Part shown: positions 1-19,773 of the stretch, in pieces | How the letters are laid out: each line of letters starts with the position of its first letter | Numbering within the stretch: the stretch's first letter is position 1 | NCBI GenBank assembly: GCA_027972325.1 | Contig: JAPMOS010000057.1 | Location: forward strand, 172,032 to 236,031 | From: Paratrimastix pyriformis | Taxonomy: Eukaryota; Preaxostyla; Paratrimastigidae | Length of the DNA stretch: 64,000 nt | Reading direction: 5' to 3' | The notes under the pieces: model-generated | Databases searched by the model: none | Told to the model about the DNA's origin: nothing | What the model saw: the letters and a program-made list of their open reading frames with translations, nothing else | Made by a program: the position numbers and the translations under genes

Positions 1-262
1 CACCATCCCCTTCTCTTCCCATTCTCTTCCCCGGCTGCAGATCCACAACATCCTGCAGCTGACCCATCCCCAGCTGGTGCAGGAATTCGTGGGCCACACG
101 GATGCCGTCACCCAGGTGGCCCTGCTGGCCCCGCCCCAGGGCCCCATGATGTCCGTCCCCCACACCCAGTCATCATAGCCATCAGCACCAGCACCGGCAC
201 CGGCAACAGCATCCAATCATCATCAATCAGCAGCACCAGCGCCGGCACCGGCACCGGCATTC

Positions 263-336
<74 letters not shown>

Positions 337-743
337 ATCATCAATCATCATCATCTTCACCATCATCAATCATCATCAATCATCATCAATCATCATCAAT
401 AATCATTCCCCCCCCTTCAGGATCGTCTCGGCATCGAAGGACTACCGTGTGCATCTGTACGACTGTGCCTCGCTGCGCCGGGTGGCCTACTTCGACTGCC
501 AGGGCAGGTCCGTTCCCCACCTCGGGCGTTCCATTTTGCCCTTTGTGCTTGATTTCTGCTCGGGGGGGTCAGAACTTTGTGGTGCTTCTTCTTCCCAAGT
601 TCGCGCGCAAAATGGGTCATTGGAGAGTCCGGACCGATCAACACCTTGACTCACACACACAACATCAACATCAACATCGTTTTTTTGTGGGTCTTGTGTG
701 CCCCTCTGCCCCCTTGTTGTCCGATGAATCGGCCGGTTTGCTC

Positions 744-774
<31 letters not shown>

Positions 775-1491
775 CTCATCCCTTTCCTTCTTTCCAGCGT
801 GCAATCGCTTGCCGTGCACCCCTCGCTGGGCCTGATCATCGCTGGTGGCACCGACTACCCCATCAAGGGTCCGCCGTCCCCCCCACTTTTCTGGGCATGG
901 TATGGTGTGGTTGGGGGCAACGGGTAATGGACACGTGCGTTCTGTGTCGTGCAATCATCAGCACCATCCAATCAGCATCATCCAATCATCAGCATCATCC
1001 ATTCATCAGCATCCATTCATCAGCATCCATTCATCAGCATCCATTCATCAGCATCCAATTCCATCTCCTCTTCCCCCGGGCAGGCTTCTCGCTGATGACC
1101 GGGCCGAGTCAGTTCCGCCGTGTGGCCGAGTGGCAGGGCCACTGCGGGGCCGTCAACGCCCTCGCCATCTCACCCGACGGCAAGCTCATGTGCAGGTCCG
1201 CACACAGAATGAGTCATATGCACGCTCGTATTGAACACGATATGTATCGATCGACGGCAAGCTCATGTGCAGGTCCGCACACGTATGGAGTCATTGGCAC
1301 GCGCATATGCACGCTCGTGTTGGCCTTCGATCCTCATCCATCCGATCTTCATCAGCATCAGCATCAGCATCAGCATCAGCATCAGCATCAGCATCAGCAT
1401 CATCCGATCATCATCATCATCATCACCCAGTCATCATCATCATCAGCATCAGCATCATCATCACCCAGTCATCATCACCATCATTATCATT

Positions 1492-1540
<49 letters not shown>

Positions 1541-4500
1541 CCCAGTCGTCATCATCATCGGCATCGGCATCGGCATCGGCATCGGCATCGGCATCGGCAT
1601 CGGCATCCAATCAGCATCGGCATCGGCATCGGCATCGGCATCCAATCATCATCATCCAATCATCATCATCCAATCATCATCATCCAATCATCATCATCCA
1701 ATCATCATCATCCAATCATCCAGTCATCATCAGCATCAGCATCACATCAGCATCAGCATCAGCATATCGCCCGCCCGGCCCACCATCCGATCGTCATCGA
1801 TCTCCCACCCACCCCCCACCCCAGTGCCGGGTATGACTTCAACCTGAAGGTGTGGCCCGTGCATGCGGACGTGACTCGGTACCATGACCCCGAGAACATT
1901 GTCGTCCACCGGCCCTCGGATGAGCTCGATGTCCACGGGGGTCGCATCACCTCCCTGGCCTTCGACGCGTCGGGCACGCGGATGGCCAGCTCGGGTCCGT
2001 GGTGATGGTGTTCATGTGATGGTGTTCATGTTGGCTGGATGTGATGGTGGTGGTGATGACTGTATGGTGGTGAGTGATTGATTGGACGATGATGATGGTT
2101 GGGCATCCGGATGGCCAGCTCGGGTCCCCGTTGTTGATGACTGGATGGATGATGATGTTGATGTTGCAGATGTTGGTAGATGATGTTGATGACTGCATGG
2201 CGGTGCTGGTGATGATGATGTTGCTGATGGTGATGACCGGATGGTGCTGATGTTGACGATGATTGGATGATTGGACGATGATGATTACTGGTGCCTTGGA
2301 TGATGGTGATTGCTGGTGCCTGTATGACGATTGGATGAGGAGGAGGGAGCAGGAGGAGGAAGGAGCAGGAGCAGGATAGCTGGAGGAGGTGTGATCCGGG
2401 CCATGAAGGTGTCTATTTTTGTTTTTTTGCGACGACCCATAACTTTTCCGGGCCGTGGACCTCTTGAAGAGACCGTCGCGATTGGTCGTGTTTTGCCAGC
2501 CACCTTCGGGTGGTCGGAAGATGAATTTTCTTGAACTTTCTCAAGTCAGGGGTAACCCTTTTTCTCTTGTTCCCGTGAAATTAAAACAATTCCGAGCGGC
2601 GAGTGGGCGTCACTCCTGCTTCTCAAATCAGGGCTCGGTGAGCTGCTCAAGGAGGGAAAAGCGAAAGGCTGTCCGAAAGGGCGTGGCGACACAGACTTTG
2701 GAATTTCCCACACGATCCGACCCTCCCCTCCAGCCCGGCCTGCCAAGGGTCTCAGCTCACCCTCCACCCACCTCTCTCGTCCCGCCTCCCCCCTGGCCTG
2801 GCCACCCGCTCGCTCTGCAACGGCGCTGCCGCCGCCGCCGCCGCCGCCGCCCCGACTGCGCCGACTGCGCTGAAACCCCACAGCCACCGATGTCAGTTCG
2901 CCATCCCCACCCATCGCCACTTGCCCTGCCCTGCCCTGCCCGTGCCCTGCCCTGCCCGTGCCCTGCCCGTGCCCTGCCCTGCCCGTGCCCTGCCCGTGCC
3001 CTGCCTGCCTGCCGCCCCATCCTCGGCGGCCTGTCCTCACCCCACTTCTCCGCCCTGCCTCTCTGCCCGCACGACCACCACAGCACACGATCATCGTCTA
3101 CAGCGTGTCCGGCAGCCACGTGCGCCCGCTGTACACCATCCGCAGCCTGCATCCGGACGCGCCCTCGGCCCTGCCCGGGGCCCACGATTCGGTGGTCAGC
3201 TGTGTCTGCTGGGGCCGCGGGCCCAGCGCCGGGCTGCTGTTCAGCAGCTCGTGGGATCGCACCATCAGCGTCCGTACAACCCTCCAACCCTGAATATTCG
3301 ACGTGTGTGGTATATGCCAGCCAGCAGCAGCAGCAGCAGCATCATTCAATCAGCATCATCCAACGCCATCATCATCATCCAATCAGCATCATCATCTCAA
3401 ACATCATCATCCAATCATCATCATCCAATCATCAGCATCCAATCATCAGCATCCAATCATCATCATCCAATCATCAGCATCCAATCATCAGCATCCAATC
3501 ATCAGCATCCAATCATCAGCATCATCCAATCATCATCCAATCACCATCCAATCATCATCCAATCATCCAAACCTGAAGATTCGACGTGTGGTAGATGTCA
3601 TCATCACGGGCATGGATCGCACCATCAGCATTCCCGTCACCCTCCAATCCTCTCGCATCATGATCAGCAGCAGCAGCAGCAGCAGCCACAACAACAATAA
3701 CATCCATCCATCCATGTCTACCAGCCACACCTAGCGAATATGTCAGCATAATTTCATCGCCACTACTCCCAATCATCAGGATCACCCGACCCGATCACCC
3801 AATCACCCAATCACTCGATCATCATCCATGGTGCGACAATGGTGATGGTATGTCTCCACAGATCTGGCAGCCGGACCCGCGCGGGGCCCCGGTGGCGCCC
3901 ATCCGGAAGTACGCCGGCAACCACCACGCCCACATCACCCAGGTCAGTGCACCCCCCGCACCCCCCCGCGGCAATGAACACATCGATCGCAAATCGCGCT
4001 ACTGCGGTGGCTGCCTTCGCCGTCATCCATTCATCTTATGTCTGGCTGTCGGCTTGGCTGTCTGTTCCGCCTGTCTGTCTGTTCCGCCTGTCTGTCTGTT
4101 CCGCCTGTCTGTTCCGCCTGTCTGTCTGTTCCGCCTGTCTGTCTGTTCCGCCTGTCTGTCTGTTCCGCCTGTCTGTTCCGCCTGTCTGTCTGTTCCGCCT
4201 GTCTGTCTGTTCCGCCTGTCTGTTCCGCCTGTCTGTTCCGCCTGTCTGTCTGTTCCGTCTGTCCTGTCTGTCCGATCTGCCTGTCTTTGTCTGTCTGCCC
4301 GGCGCAGCTGTCCGTGAGCCGGAGCGGCGCCCACCTGGTCAGCGTCGATGCCGAGGGCGGCGTCTTCTGCTGGCACGCGGGCCCCAACCCGATGGGCTGT
4401 GTGTCCAAGTACCGCTCCCGCGTCGGTCCGCTGCTCCTGTACAGCCATTGCCACCCACCACCATCCAATCATCCAAACATCATCATCCAAACATCATCAT

Positions 4501-4599
4501 CATCCAATCATCATCCAATCATCATCCAATCATCATCCAATCATCATCCAATCATCATCCAATCATCATCCAATCATCATCCAATCATCATCCAATCAT

Positions 4600-4640
<41 letters not shown>

Positions 4641-5402
4641 TCAGCAGCATCCAATCATCCACATCCAATCATCCACATCCAATCAACATCAGCATCATCA
4701 GCATCCAATCTCATCATCGTCCGCCTCTGCTGCCTCTCCTGCTTGCTGGTGGTCAGAGGGCGCCATCAGCTGCTGCGCCGCCGGAGAAAACGAGTTTGTC
4801 ACCGGGTCCGAGGCCGGTCCGTCAACATCCCCCCCCTCCTGCCCCTGCCCCACGTCTCCCGTCGACATCCCCCCTGGCTGTTACCCTCTGATCAACCCCG
4901 GATGGCTCCCTGATTTGATTGATATCATTTTGTTTTTTCAAACTTGCAACGCTTTTTTTTTGGTTAGGTATGGTGCACCTGTGGCCTCTGCCCACCCCTG
5001 CCCGCCAGGCCAACTTCGTGCCCGCGGCGGAGATGCCTGATGAGGCCCGCGGCCACGGCACCCTGCCCCTGGCCGGCCATGTTCCCCTGGTCACGGGGGT
5101 CCACGCGGCGAGCGTGGCCGCCCTGGGCGGGGTCGGACCCACCATGCAGATCGCCCGCCCCGGTCTGTGACCACCACCCCCAGCATTCAAAAAAATCTCA
5201 TGTGGCTATCCCCCCCGGTGTTGATGTTGATGCAGGCCCCGTGCCACCCTCGCAGCCGGCACCTCCGATGTCGCCCCGTCCCCGGGCAGATGGTCCCCGG
5301 GGGGCAGATGCTCATGGTCCCCGCGACCCCCGCCACGGCACTGGGCCCGGCCGCTCAGGCTGCCGGAATGATGGTCCGCCAATCTGCCTCCGCCAACACT
5401 GA
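1..5402 (+). CDS. WD40-repeat protein, 5' end outside window
   Basis: A multi-exon WD40 beta-propeller gene whose start lies upstream. Supported exons: 41-150, 421-507, 798-868, 1084-1195, 1825-1994, 3084-3269, 3862-3942, 4308-4425, 4757-4816, 4968-5162 and about 5235-5402. Typical WD blades are readable: GHTDAV followed by IVSASKDYRVHLYD, an LMCSAGYDFNLKVW blade joined across the 1.2-1.8 kb intron, SSWDRTISIWQ joined across 3270-3861, and a late MVHLWPLP strand. The C-terminus is rich in Met, Pro and Gln. Donors are almost all GTCCG/GTCTG. The junction between exons 1825-1994 and 3084-3269 does not keep phase, so a short exon is probably missed. The last exon has two plausible frames, so the stop may be at 5402 or 5466. 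A propeller scaffold role is likely; I do not recognise the family. Confidence 0.7.
265..345. repeat. (ATC)n microsatellite in intron
   Basis: Near-perfect ATC array with ATCA/ATCC-type interruptions on both sides, filling the intron between the first two visible exons of the WD40 gene. Confidence 0.9.
1340..1755. repeat. Compound ATC / AGC / GGC microsatellite in intron
   Basis: Blocks of CATCAG, ATC, GGCATC and CCAATCATCATC units in succession within one WD40-gene intron. They give long artificial His/Ser/Ile reading frames in all three frames and are not coding. Confidence 0.9.
4050..4270. repeat. Pyrimidine-rich minisatellite (CTGTCTGTTCCGC units)
   Basis: About 17 variable copies of a 9-13 nt CTGTCTGTTCCGC-type unit directly upstream of the acceptor at 4307. 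It forms a long polypyrimidine-like tract in the intron. Confidence 0.85.
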
Positions 5403-5765
5403 TCACCCCAGGACCGTCGCACTTTTTCGCTCGGGTTGGCTCATTTTTTTGTGCTCTCATCCATAGGGGATGCAGGCCCCCGAGCTGGGGCCCCAGTAAA
5501 CTTGCGCCTCTTGTTTGTAACTCCAAATGGTTCCTTATTTTTTGGGGACCCTTTTTCCTTTCCCTCAATCTCCGTGATAAATCTGCATAGCATTGGGATT
5601 TTTTGTGAAGGACATCATGGAATAATACGGTTTTTGCTTTGCGAACATCCAGAGATCCAGATCTCCGCGGTTCTGTGCGTCAATGTGAGGCTCAGACTGA
5701 GTCGCACTGCCGAAAATCAAGAGAAAAAATAACCGGTCTTCCCCTGTCTTTCGACACTCGTCTCA
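5403..5765. other. Intergenic spacer
   Basis: Short AT-richer spacer between the WD40 gene and the CCHC gene. It should hold the 3' end of the first and the promoter of the second. I see no convincing motif or RNA gene. Confidence 0.5.
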
Positions 5766-7236
5766 ATGAGCGAAGAAACGGCTCCTGCTCCTCCTCCGCC
5801 AACAACAGAAGAGACTCAACAATCTCTTCCCGCTCCGCCTGAAGCAGCCCAAGATCTCCCCCCTCCCCCCCCGCAAGTCGACTTGTCCGGTGTGGGCCAA
5901 GCCCCACAATCGGAGACCCCTCCCTCCGAGCAAGCTCCTCCTCCTGAGCAATCACCTCGTGTCCGTCCACGCGAGGAAGTCTCAGAAGATGCCGGCGAGA
6001 AGAAAACGAGGAGAGAAGAAGGTGAGAAACGTGAAGGGCATTCGGAGGAGAAACGGGACCGCGATGAGCCGCCCCGGCCCTTTGGTATCCGCGACAAGAA
6101 GTGCTTCAAGTGCGGTGGGATGGGCCACATTGCCGCCGGATGTCCCAGCAAGGAGGGTTCAATCGAACAGGGCAGGCCTGGTCAGGAATGCAAGAAGTCT
6201 GTGTCGGCATCATCACGAACCCCGGCCCATTCCTGCGGATAGGTGTGGGGGTTTCGGTCACTATTATCGAGAATGCCCGAACAACGTAGACCCAGGTCTG
6301 CTTTTTTCGCCAGCACGCACTGTCATCCCTGCCGGCATCACCCAGCGCTTTGCTACATTTGTCGCCAACCCGGGCACCACGCACGCCTCTGCCCGTACCA
6401 GGCGGGCCCCTACCGTGGGGGATATCCCCCATATGGTGGATACCCCCGTGCTCCTTATGGTCTGCGCGTCAAATTCCGGACGAATCACCACCATCTGCTG
6501 CTCCCAGGTGGCTACCCCTACCCTATGGGTATGGGCGGCATGGGCGGCATGGGTGGGATGGGCGGCATGGGTATGCCTCCCCCTCGGACAGAGCTCTGCT
6601 TCCGGTCTGATTTGCACCGCCTGCGAAGCCCCCGCCTGCTGACCACCCCCGTTCGTCGCCATCCCCCCAGGTGCGGCCAGCCCGGACATAAGGCCGTCAG
6701 CTGCCCCAACATGGCCGAGGGCCAGTTTCGCTGTTTCGTCTGTGGCGGTGCGGGCCACAAGGCCTTCGAGTGCCCCCAGCGGCGGGGCTCAGGGGCTCCT
6801 CCCCCGGCCACATCGACCTCGGGTGCTGCTCCCCCCCCAGATTCCCAGTACTCTGCCCAAGCTCCTCCCCCCCGGATGCAGCAACAGCAGCAGCCTTACG
6901 GTGGCCAACAGTACCCATCGTACCCACCAGCAGGTCTGCGACATATTCTTCCCGCCTGTCCATCGGGCTAACCGCACCAAAGGCAACCCATACGCTCCGT
7001 ACCCAGCGCCCGACCCCTACAGTGGGGGCTACGGTGGCTATCCCCAAGGCCAGCAGGGCCAGTGGGTCTGTCGGATCTTTCCTTTTCCTCTCACGAAGAT
7101 TCACCTCGCTCCTTCCCCCTCGGTACACCCCCAGAACATGTACGGTAACGGTCTGCGACCGCATCATCGTTCGAGCGCTCACTTCTTTTTTGCTGCACCC
7201 CCTTGTGTAGGCCCATATGACCAAAGGAGATACTAA
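5766..7236 (+). CDS. CCHC zinc-knuckle nucleic-acid-binding protein (five knuckles)
   Basis: Complete eight-exon gene: 5766-6196, 6243-6295, 6346-6459, 6508-6604, 6671-6933, 6983-7065, 7135-7150, 7211-7236. All seven introns are 46-69 nt, begin GTCTG, end AG and keep phase. The product has a Pro/Glu-rich N-terminus, then five C-x2-C-x4-H-x4-C knuckles: CFKCGGMGHIAAGC, CKKCGGFGHYYREC, CYICRQPGHHARLC, CFRCGQPGHKAVSC and CFVCGGAGHKAFEC. Gly/Tyr/Pro/Met-rich and Gln-rich stretches and a short basic C-terminus follow. Knuckles 2 and 4 exist only after splicing, because introns separate their first and second Cys pairs, which is strong support for the model. Related knuckle proteins (CNBP/Gis2/Byr3) bind single-stranded DNA or RNA. 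The exact orthology is uncertain. Confidence 0.85.
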
Positions 7237-7345
7237 AGCCAACCACCTCTGGGTTTTTGTGCGTGTGCGTGAACAGGACAGAGTATAAAGACGCATTATT
7301 TGGGTGACGTGCGAGAGAGAAACAAGCATTTATAGAGGGGAGAGC

Positions 7346-7738
7346 ATGGACAATCACAGGTATTGGTGGGTGTGTCCGAAAACCCGGATGAGAATCACGG
7401 GCCCCAATGTCAAAACGCCACGTCGATTCACATTCGAGCGAAAATGGCTGAAGATTGCGGGAGAAACAATCTCTCTTTTAGAAGAGCTTGCCAACAATGT
7501 GGAGGAGAATGACACAGCCGACGAAGCCGAAGCTCATGACGAGAACGGCAGTGGGGCCACTAGGCGACAGAGAAAAAGAGAGCAACAGGGATCGTTCAAT
7601 AATCTTAAAGCGACCACAGACACCTTGAAGCCGGGAGCATCATCAGTCGACGTCCGGAAGGACAGCATGCCACTCGAGCCAAGACCGCTACCACCGACAG
7701 CGGCGGGAGTAACTGGAGCAGAACCCTTAGCCCTGTGA
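7346..7738 (+). CDS. Hypothetical protein, 130 aa
   Basis: Single uninterrupted frame from ATG at 7346 to TGA at 7736-7738, about 110 bp after the CCHC gene. The start is Trp/Arg-rich (MDNHRYWWVCPK), the middle has an acidic stretch rich in Glu/Asp and Asn, and the end is basic then Pro-rich. Codon use is less GC-rich than in the large neighbours. I do not recognise a domain. It could be an exon of a larger gene, but no convincing partner exon is visible. Confidence 0.4.
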   Translation: MDNHRYWWVCPKTRMRITGPNVKTPRRFTFERKWLKIAGETISLLEELANNVEENDTADEAEAHDENGSGATRRQRKREQQGSFNNLKATTDTLKPGASSVDVRKDSMPLEPRPLPPTAAGVTGAEPLAL

Positions 7739-8016
7739 TTATTTCAACGATGTGATGTGGCAGATGAAAGAGCGGAGCGCCGCAGACATTTGACTTTCTT
7801 TCGATCGATGAGATGTGCCGACCGGGGTGAGGCGATCCACAGTCAAGTCATTCTTTTGGTTTTGCCTTCCTGGTCTTCTTTCTTTTTTTTTGGTCTTCTG
7901 TCGGCAATTGGGATCTGGGTGTCGGGATTCTTTCGAGTTCTTATTCGTACAATACAAAGGGTCACCAGCACCCACAATCGGGATGATCCTTACGATCCGG
8001 CATGTGTCCTGGCGGC

Positions 8017-9969
8017 TCATCGTGGCAAAACTGGCGGATCGGGGTGGACAACAGTGGAGGTTGTCAGGTCATCCTCGCCATCCTCCTCTCCCTCCTCTCC
8101 CTCCTCATCGGCATCATCGGCATCATGGCCAAGTTGACCTTGGGGAGCCAAAGGCAGGGGCGTCGGACCCCCGAGGGATGTTTCTATAGATTCCTCTGTC
8201 GCGAAGCTGGGCGATGAAACTCCGGCGGCGCTGGGGCCTGCCCATCTGACTCGAATCGCTTCACCTCCGCGGGCGGCTCCCACCGGGGGTGTTGCAGCTT
8301 TGATTGGTCGTGGTGGTGGTTGCCCCTCGCTGCTGGACCGGGTCGAATGGAGCGGAGCCGGCACGGCCAGAGGCTCCTAAGACAGGGGCGGAGGGGGAAT
8401 CGCTTGAGGTGGAGCAGACGGGGAGGAACAGACCTGTCTGGGAGGGGACAGGCCCCCGGGGCACCGGAGGGATTCAAGGACACGGCTGAGGGCCGCCGCG
8501 GCCGTCTGGCCCATGGCCACGGCTTCGGAATCGGGGGGAGAATGGGCGCCGGGGGGCCGGGCAGTGGCAAGAGCCTGGGTGAGGAGGGCGTGGGCTCTGT
8601 CGACGAGGATTCGGGTCTGCTGGAGAGCCTCCGAAAGGGGCAGCTGGGGCGGCGCTGGTGCGGCTGATGGTGGTTGTGGTGGTTGTGGTGGTTGTGGTGG
8701 CGGTGGCGGTGGTGGCGGAAGCGGTGGCGGTGGCATTTGTGGATGATGACGCGTCAATGATGCTGCTGCTGATGATGATGCCGGCGCGGCTGTGGCCCCG
8801 GGGGACATGGCGGGACCCGGGGCGGCAGGCATGGAGCCGGAAAACGATGCGGGCGAGAAGGAGAAGGGGGCGGGGGCGGGGGCGGGGGCGGGGGCGGGGC
8901 GGGGTTGAGTTCGAGGTGGCGCGGCTTTGGAGACGGGAAGCGGCGGGGAGGCGGGGTGGGGGTATGGGTGATGGGGTGGTGATCCCCGGTTGAGATCGAG
9001 GTGGTGGTGGTGGTGGCGGCGGCGGCGGGGCAGCGGCTGCTCCCCCAGTGTGATTGCTGCCTGGAGGTGCGGGGGCCTGGCGCATGGCTGGGTCGGGAGC
9101 ACCGCCACCATCACCCCGAACCTGGGGGCCGCTGGGCAGGGGCGGGGAGCCGGAGGGCAGCCGGTTGGGGGTGGCGGGCACGGGGCGAGGCGGGAGCATG
9201 GGGCTGCGCGGGGCGACGGGCGGGCAGGGCCCCGCGGCGACCAACAGGACAGTGGGCGGCGGCCCCGGGGGCGGTGGTGGCGCGGAGGCCGATATGAGTC
9301 CCAGCCGGCTTGGCAGCATGATACCCGACGAGCGGGGGGTCACGACGGCCGGGGAGGCATCCACCAGGGGCGGCCGGGGCCGGTGCCGGCGCGGCCGGGG
9401 GGCGGGCCGCACGTTGTTGCTGGTGGCGGCCCCGGGGCCAGCACCCCACGGGGGCCGGGGCGGGGAGGCCGATTGGCGCGGGGGGCTGGGGGCCGGTCGG
9501 TGGTCCTCCGTGGGCGGGCTGCGCGGGGCGGTGTGATGGAGCGGCTCGGCGTGGGCGAAGAACCGCGAGGCGGCCGCCTCGGCGAAGGGGCTCGAGGTGG
9601 CCGCGGCAACGGCGGCCGCGGCCGCGGCGGAGCTGAGGCGAGATTTGGCACGGACCTGGATGGGACGGAAGGGTGTTGGGATGATGGAAGGGGGTGACGC
9701 ACCGATCAGGAGCGGGCCATGAATGAGATGAGGGTGGGATGGGGGAAGCGCTCCGATCATTGCGCCAAGATGGCGAGACGGCAGCGATGGGAGGTGCCAA
9801 AAACAACAGAAACATGAGTTGATCCTCGCTTGGGCGGAAGGTGTGGCCTTGGAGTGGATGTGTGGACAAAGAGAGGGATGAATTGTGGTGGCTGGTGCGG
9901 TGTGATGTGCGCGGGGGATGGCGGTAGGTGGTGGGATGATGATGATGATGTTGGTGATGATGATGTTGG

Positions 9970-10048
<79 letters not shown>

Positions 10049-11385
10049 CGGATGATGATGATCGGATGATGATGATGATCGGATGATGATGATCGGATGA
10101 TGATGATGATCGGATGATGATGATGATGATGATGGGCATCGCTGACCTCGCCAATGACCCGGTTGAGGAAGTCCCGATCGGGGGCCGCGTTCGACACGGC
10201 CAAGATGCCGGCCACACTGTGCCGGAGTCGGGTCAGCCTGGGCGTACCACCGCTACCTGCCCCGCCCGGGGTCCGCTCCCCCTCGGCTGGTGGCGCGGAC
10301 ATCTGTTTGGGCGGACGCGGGGTCTCCCAGGGCAGCGGAGCGGCCTGGGATCCTGGGCTGGTGGTGGTCGTAGCTGTTGCCCCGGGTTGTAGCCGCGCCA
10401 GGCGCCGGGGCAGGGCCGCCAGGGCTGTGTCGGGTGCGCTGGGCGGCAGGGTGCCGACCGGCGGGGGCGGGGGCGAGGGCGCGGGGCCGCGCAGGAAGCG
10501 GGGCATGACCTGGGGCATGTTCGAGCTGGCCGGGCTGGCCAGGCGCAGGTGGAACCGGGCCAGGACGTCCCGCGGCTCGGTGCCCGACACGGCGGTCCGG
10601 CTGGTCCCATCGCCGCCCGCCAGCGAGCGTGCCGTGTTCAAGGTCTCGTCCCCCTGGGTGACGTCGACTGCCCCGGTGGTGTCGACTGCCCCGGTGTGAC
10701 TCTGCGAGTAGTGCGGCGAGGCGCGGTGGTAGGTCGGGTCGCGCGGCCCGTGGGGGCCCGGCAGTGGCAGGGCCACCGTGCCCGGGGAGACCGCGAGGAA
10801 GGGCGGGCTGTCCAGACTGTACTCGTCCCGATCGGCGGCGATGACGGGCCGCGGACTGCCGCTCTCACCCAGGGGTATCTCCTCCAAGTCCTGAATGACA
10901 TGGGCGTCCGGGGGGCCCGGGTAGTGGATCCGGCGCGGAGTGAGCTGAGGCTGAGGCTGATGTTGAGCAGGCGGGGGTGAGATCGATTCGAAGGCCGATG
11001 ACCGGTCCGGGGTGGATGCGGCTCGGGGGCGGGGTGATGACGACTCGGGGGTGGGGGTGGGGGTGAGCGGGATGTCCGTGTGGAGTGGGTGTCGCGCCAG
11101 GAAACCGTCGAGGTCGGTGGGGTAGACCTCCGGTGGAAGGCTTCGTCCGGGGGACTTTGGGGCCGCCATGGTCGGACGATTGGAGGAGCGATGAGAACCG
11201 CTTTGAGGAATCCTTGGGGGTGATGGAAATGAGTTGTTCTTCCTGAGGTTCGGGGTGGGGAGCGCTGCCTCGCTGATCCGACGCAACGCCTGGTGAATCA
11301 GATCATCGCTCGGGGCAGTTGCAAAAAGCGATTCAAGAGCATTTCTTGAAGGCTGTAATGGAGGTGGAAGCTTGTTCACGCCTGG

Positions 11386-11394
<9 letters not shown>
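8017..11394 (-). CDS. Large Pro/Ala/Ser-rich hypothetical protein
   Basis: Minus-strand gene with three inferred exons: 11394-10147, 9655-8434 and 8376-8017. The first intron (9656-10146) is packed with ATG/ATC microsatellite. The second (8377-8433, 57 nt) begins GTCTG. Exon 1 starts MSSPGVNK, contains a short helical stretch (about residues 15-45, LFATAPSDDLIHQALRRI) and is otherwise disordered, rich in Pro, Ser and charged residues. Exon 2 is low-complexity Pro/Ala with a helix near its end (SEALQQTRILVDRAHALL). Exon 3 ends with an acidic Asp/Glu tail. The frame breaks inside exon 2 at a run of GGGGGC units near 8870-8900, which suggests an indel, a sequence error or an unseen splice. Function unknown; largely disordered. 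Confidence 0.55.
9945..10135. repeat. (ATG)n microsatellite with CGGATGATG variants, intronic
   Basis: Perfect ATG array (about 9968-10046) followed by GATCGGATGATG variants, inside intron 1 of the minus-strand Pro-rich gene. Confidence 0.9.
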
Positions 11395-19127
<7,733 letters not shown>

Positions 19128-19309
19128 GGCTTCCCATTCTGCGTTTTCCATCATCGAATTTGCCCGCGGTTGGTGAACATCTTTGTCGGCGCGCTCGCTC
19201 TTAAAATGGACGATGATGGGGAGGAGACCATAACCGCTTCCGTGGAGTGGCCGTTCCAACCAGGGTTCATCTCCCAACAAACAGGGGTGATATACCCGCC
19301 ATCAAAAGC

Positions 19310-19773
19310 ATGTCAAAAACGAGCGAGCTGACATCAGAGCTTGTGCTCGAATCAGTCTACCACCGGGTCGACCGAATTACTCCTCTCTCGTACCCCATGA
19401 CTCCTGTCGATCTTTTGGCTTTCCTCGAGGCTTGCCAAGAGGAGATTGTAACTGAATCACGCTCTTTTATTCCTCAGTTCCTGCCATTTCTTCCAAACGT
19501 CCGCGACCTCGTGGTTGGGAGGTATTTTACGGCCGCCCAGACGGCTGTTCGCGAGGTTTGTGTGAAATTTCTTAACGTCCCGCCCATCATCGTCTTCGCA
19601 CCCAGACCCTCACTGCTGCAATCACAAAATCCCAAGAAATTCTGAGCCTGGAATTACTAAAATGCATCCCCGCCATTCATTCGTTCAACAAGGTGGTAGT
19701 GGCCGAGGGCATCAAGGAACCGCTCGATGTCAATAGCCTGTGGCGATTCCGTAACACGTACGACAGGAACTAG
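19310..19773 (+). CDS. Hypothetical protein, 137 aa, two exons
   Basis: Exon 1 runs 19310-19555 (ATG to ...AVREV-type helix). A 50-nt intron at 19556-19605 (GTTTGTG...CCCAG) keeps phase 0, and exon 2 runs 19606-19773 to TAG. Without removing the intron the frame ends at 19645; with it, a well-formed helical C-terminus appears (SQEILSLELLKCIPAIHSF). The protein is mostly alpha-helical with Leu/Val-rich faces and no recognisable catalytic motif. Codon use is more AT-rich than in the WD40 neighbours. The 3' end overlaps a minus-strand reading frame (19657-20103), so the two genes may be convergent and overlapping. Function unknown. Confidence 0.6.

Noticed and set aside
4023-4490. Minus-strand repeat protein of RRNRQTGGTD type
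   Set aside because: Antisense reading of the CTGTCTGTTCCGC intron minisatellite.
9111-10217. Poly-His, poly-Ser, poly-Ile and poly-Met/Asp frames over ATC/ATG arrays (here and at many other places)
   Set aside because: Every frame of an ATC/ATG repeat is open and flanking exons only make sense if the array is removed as intron.
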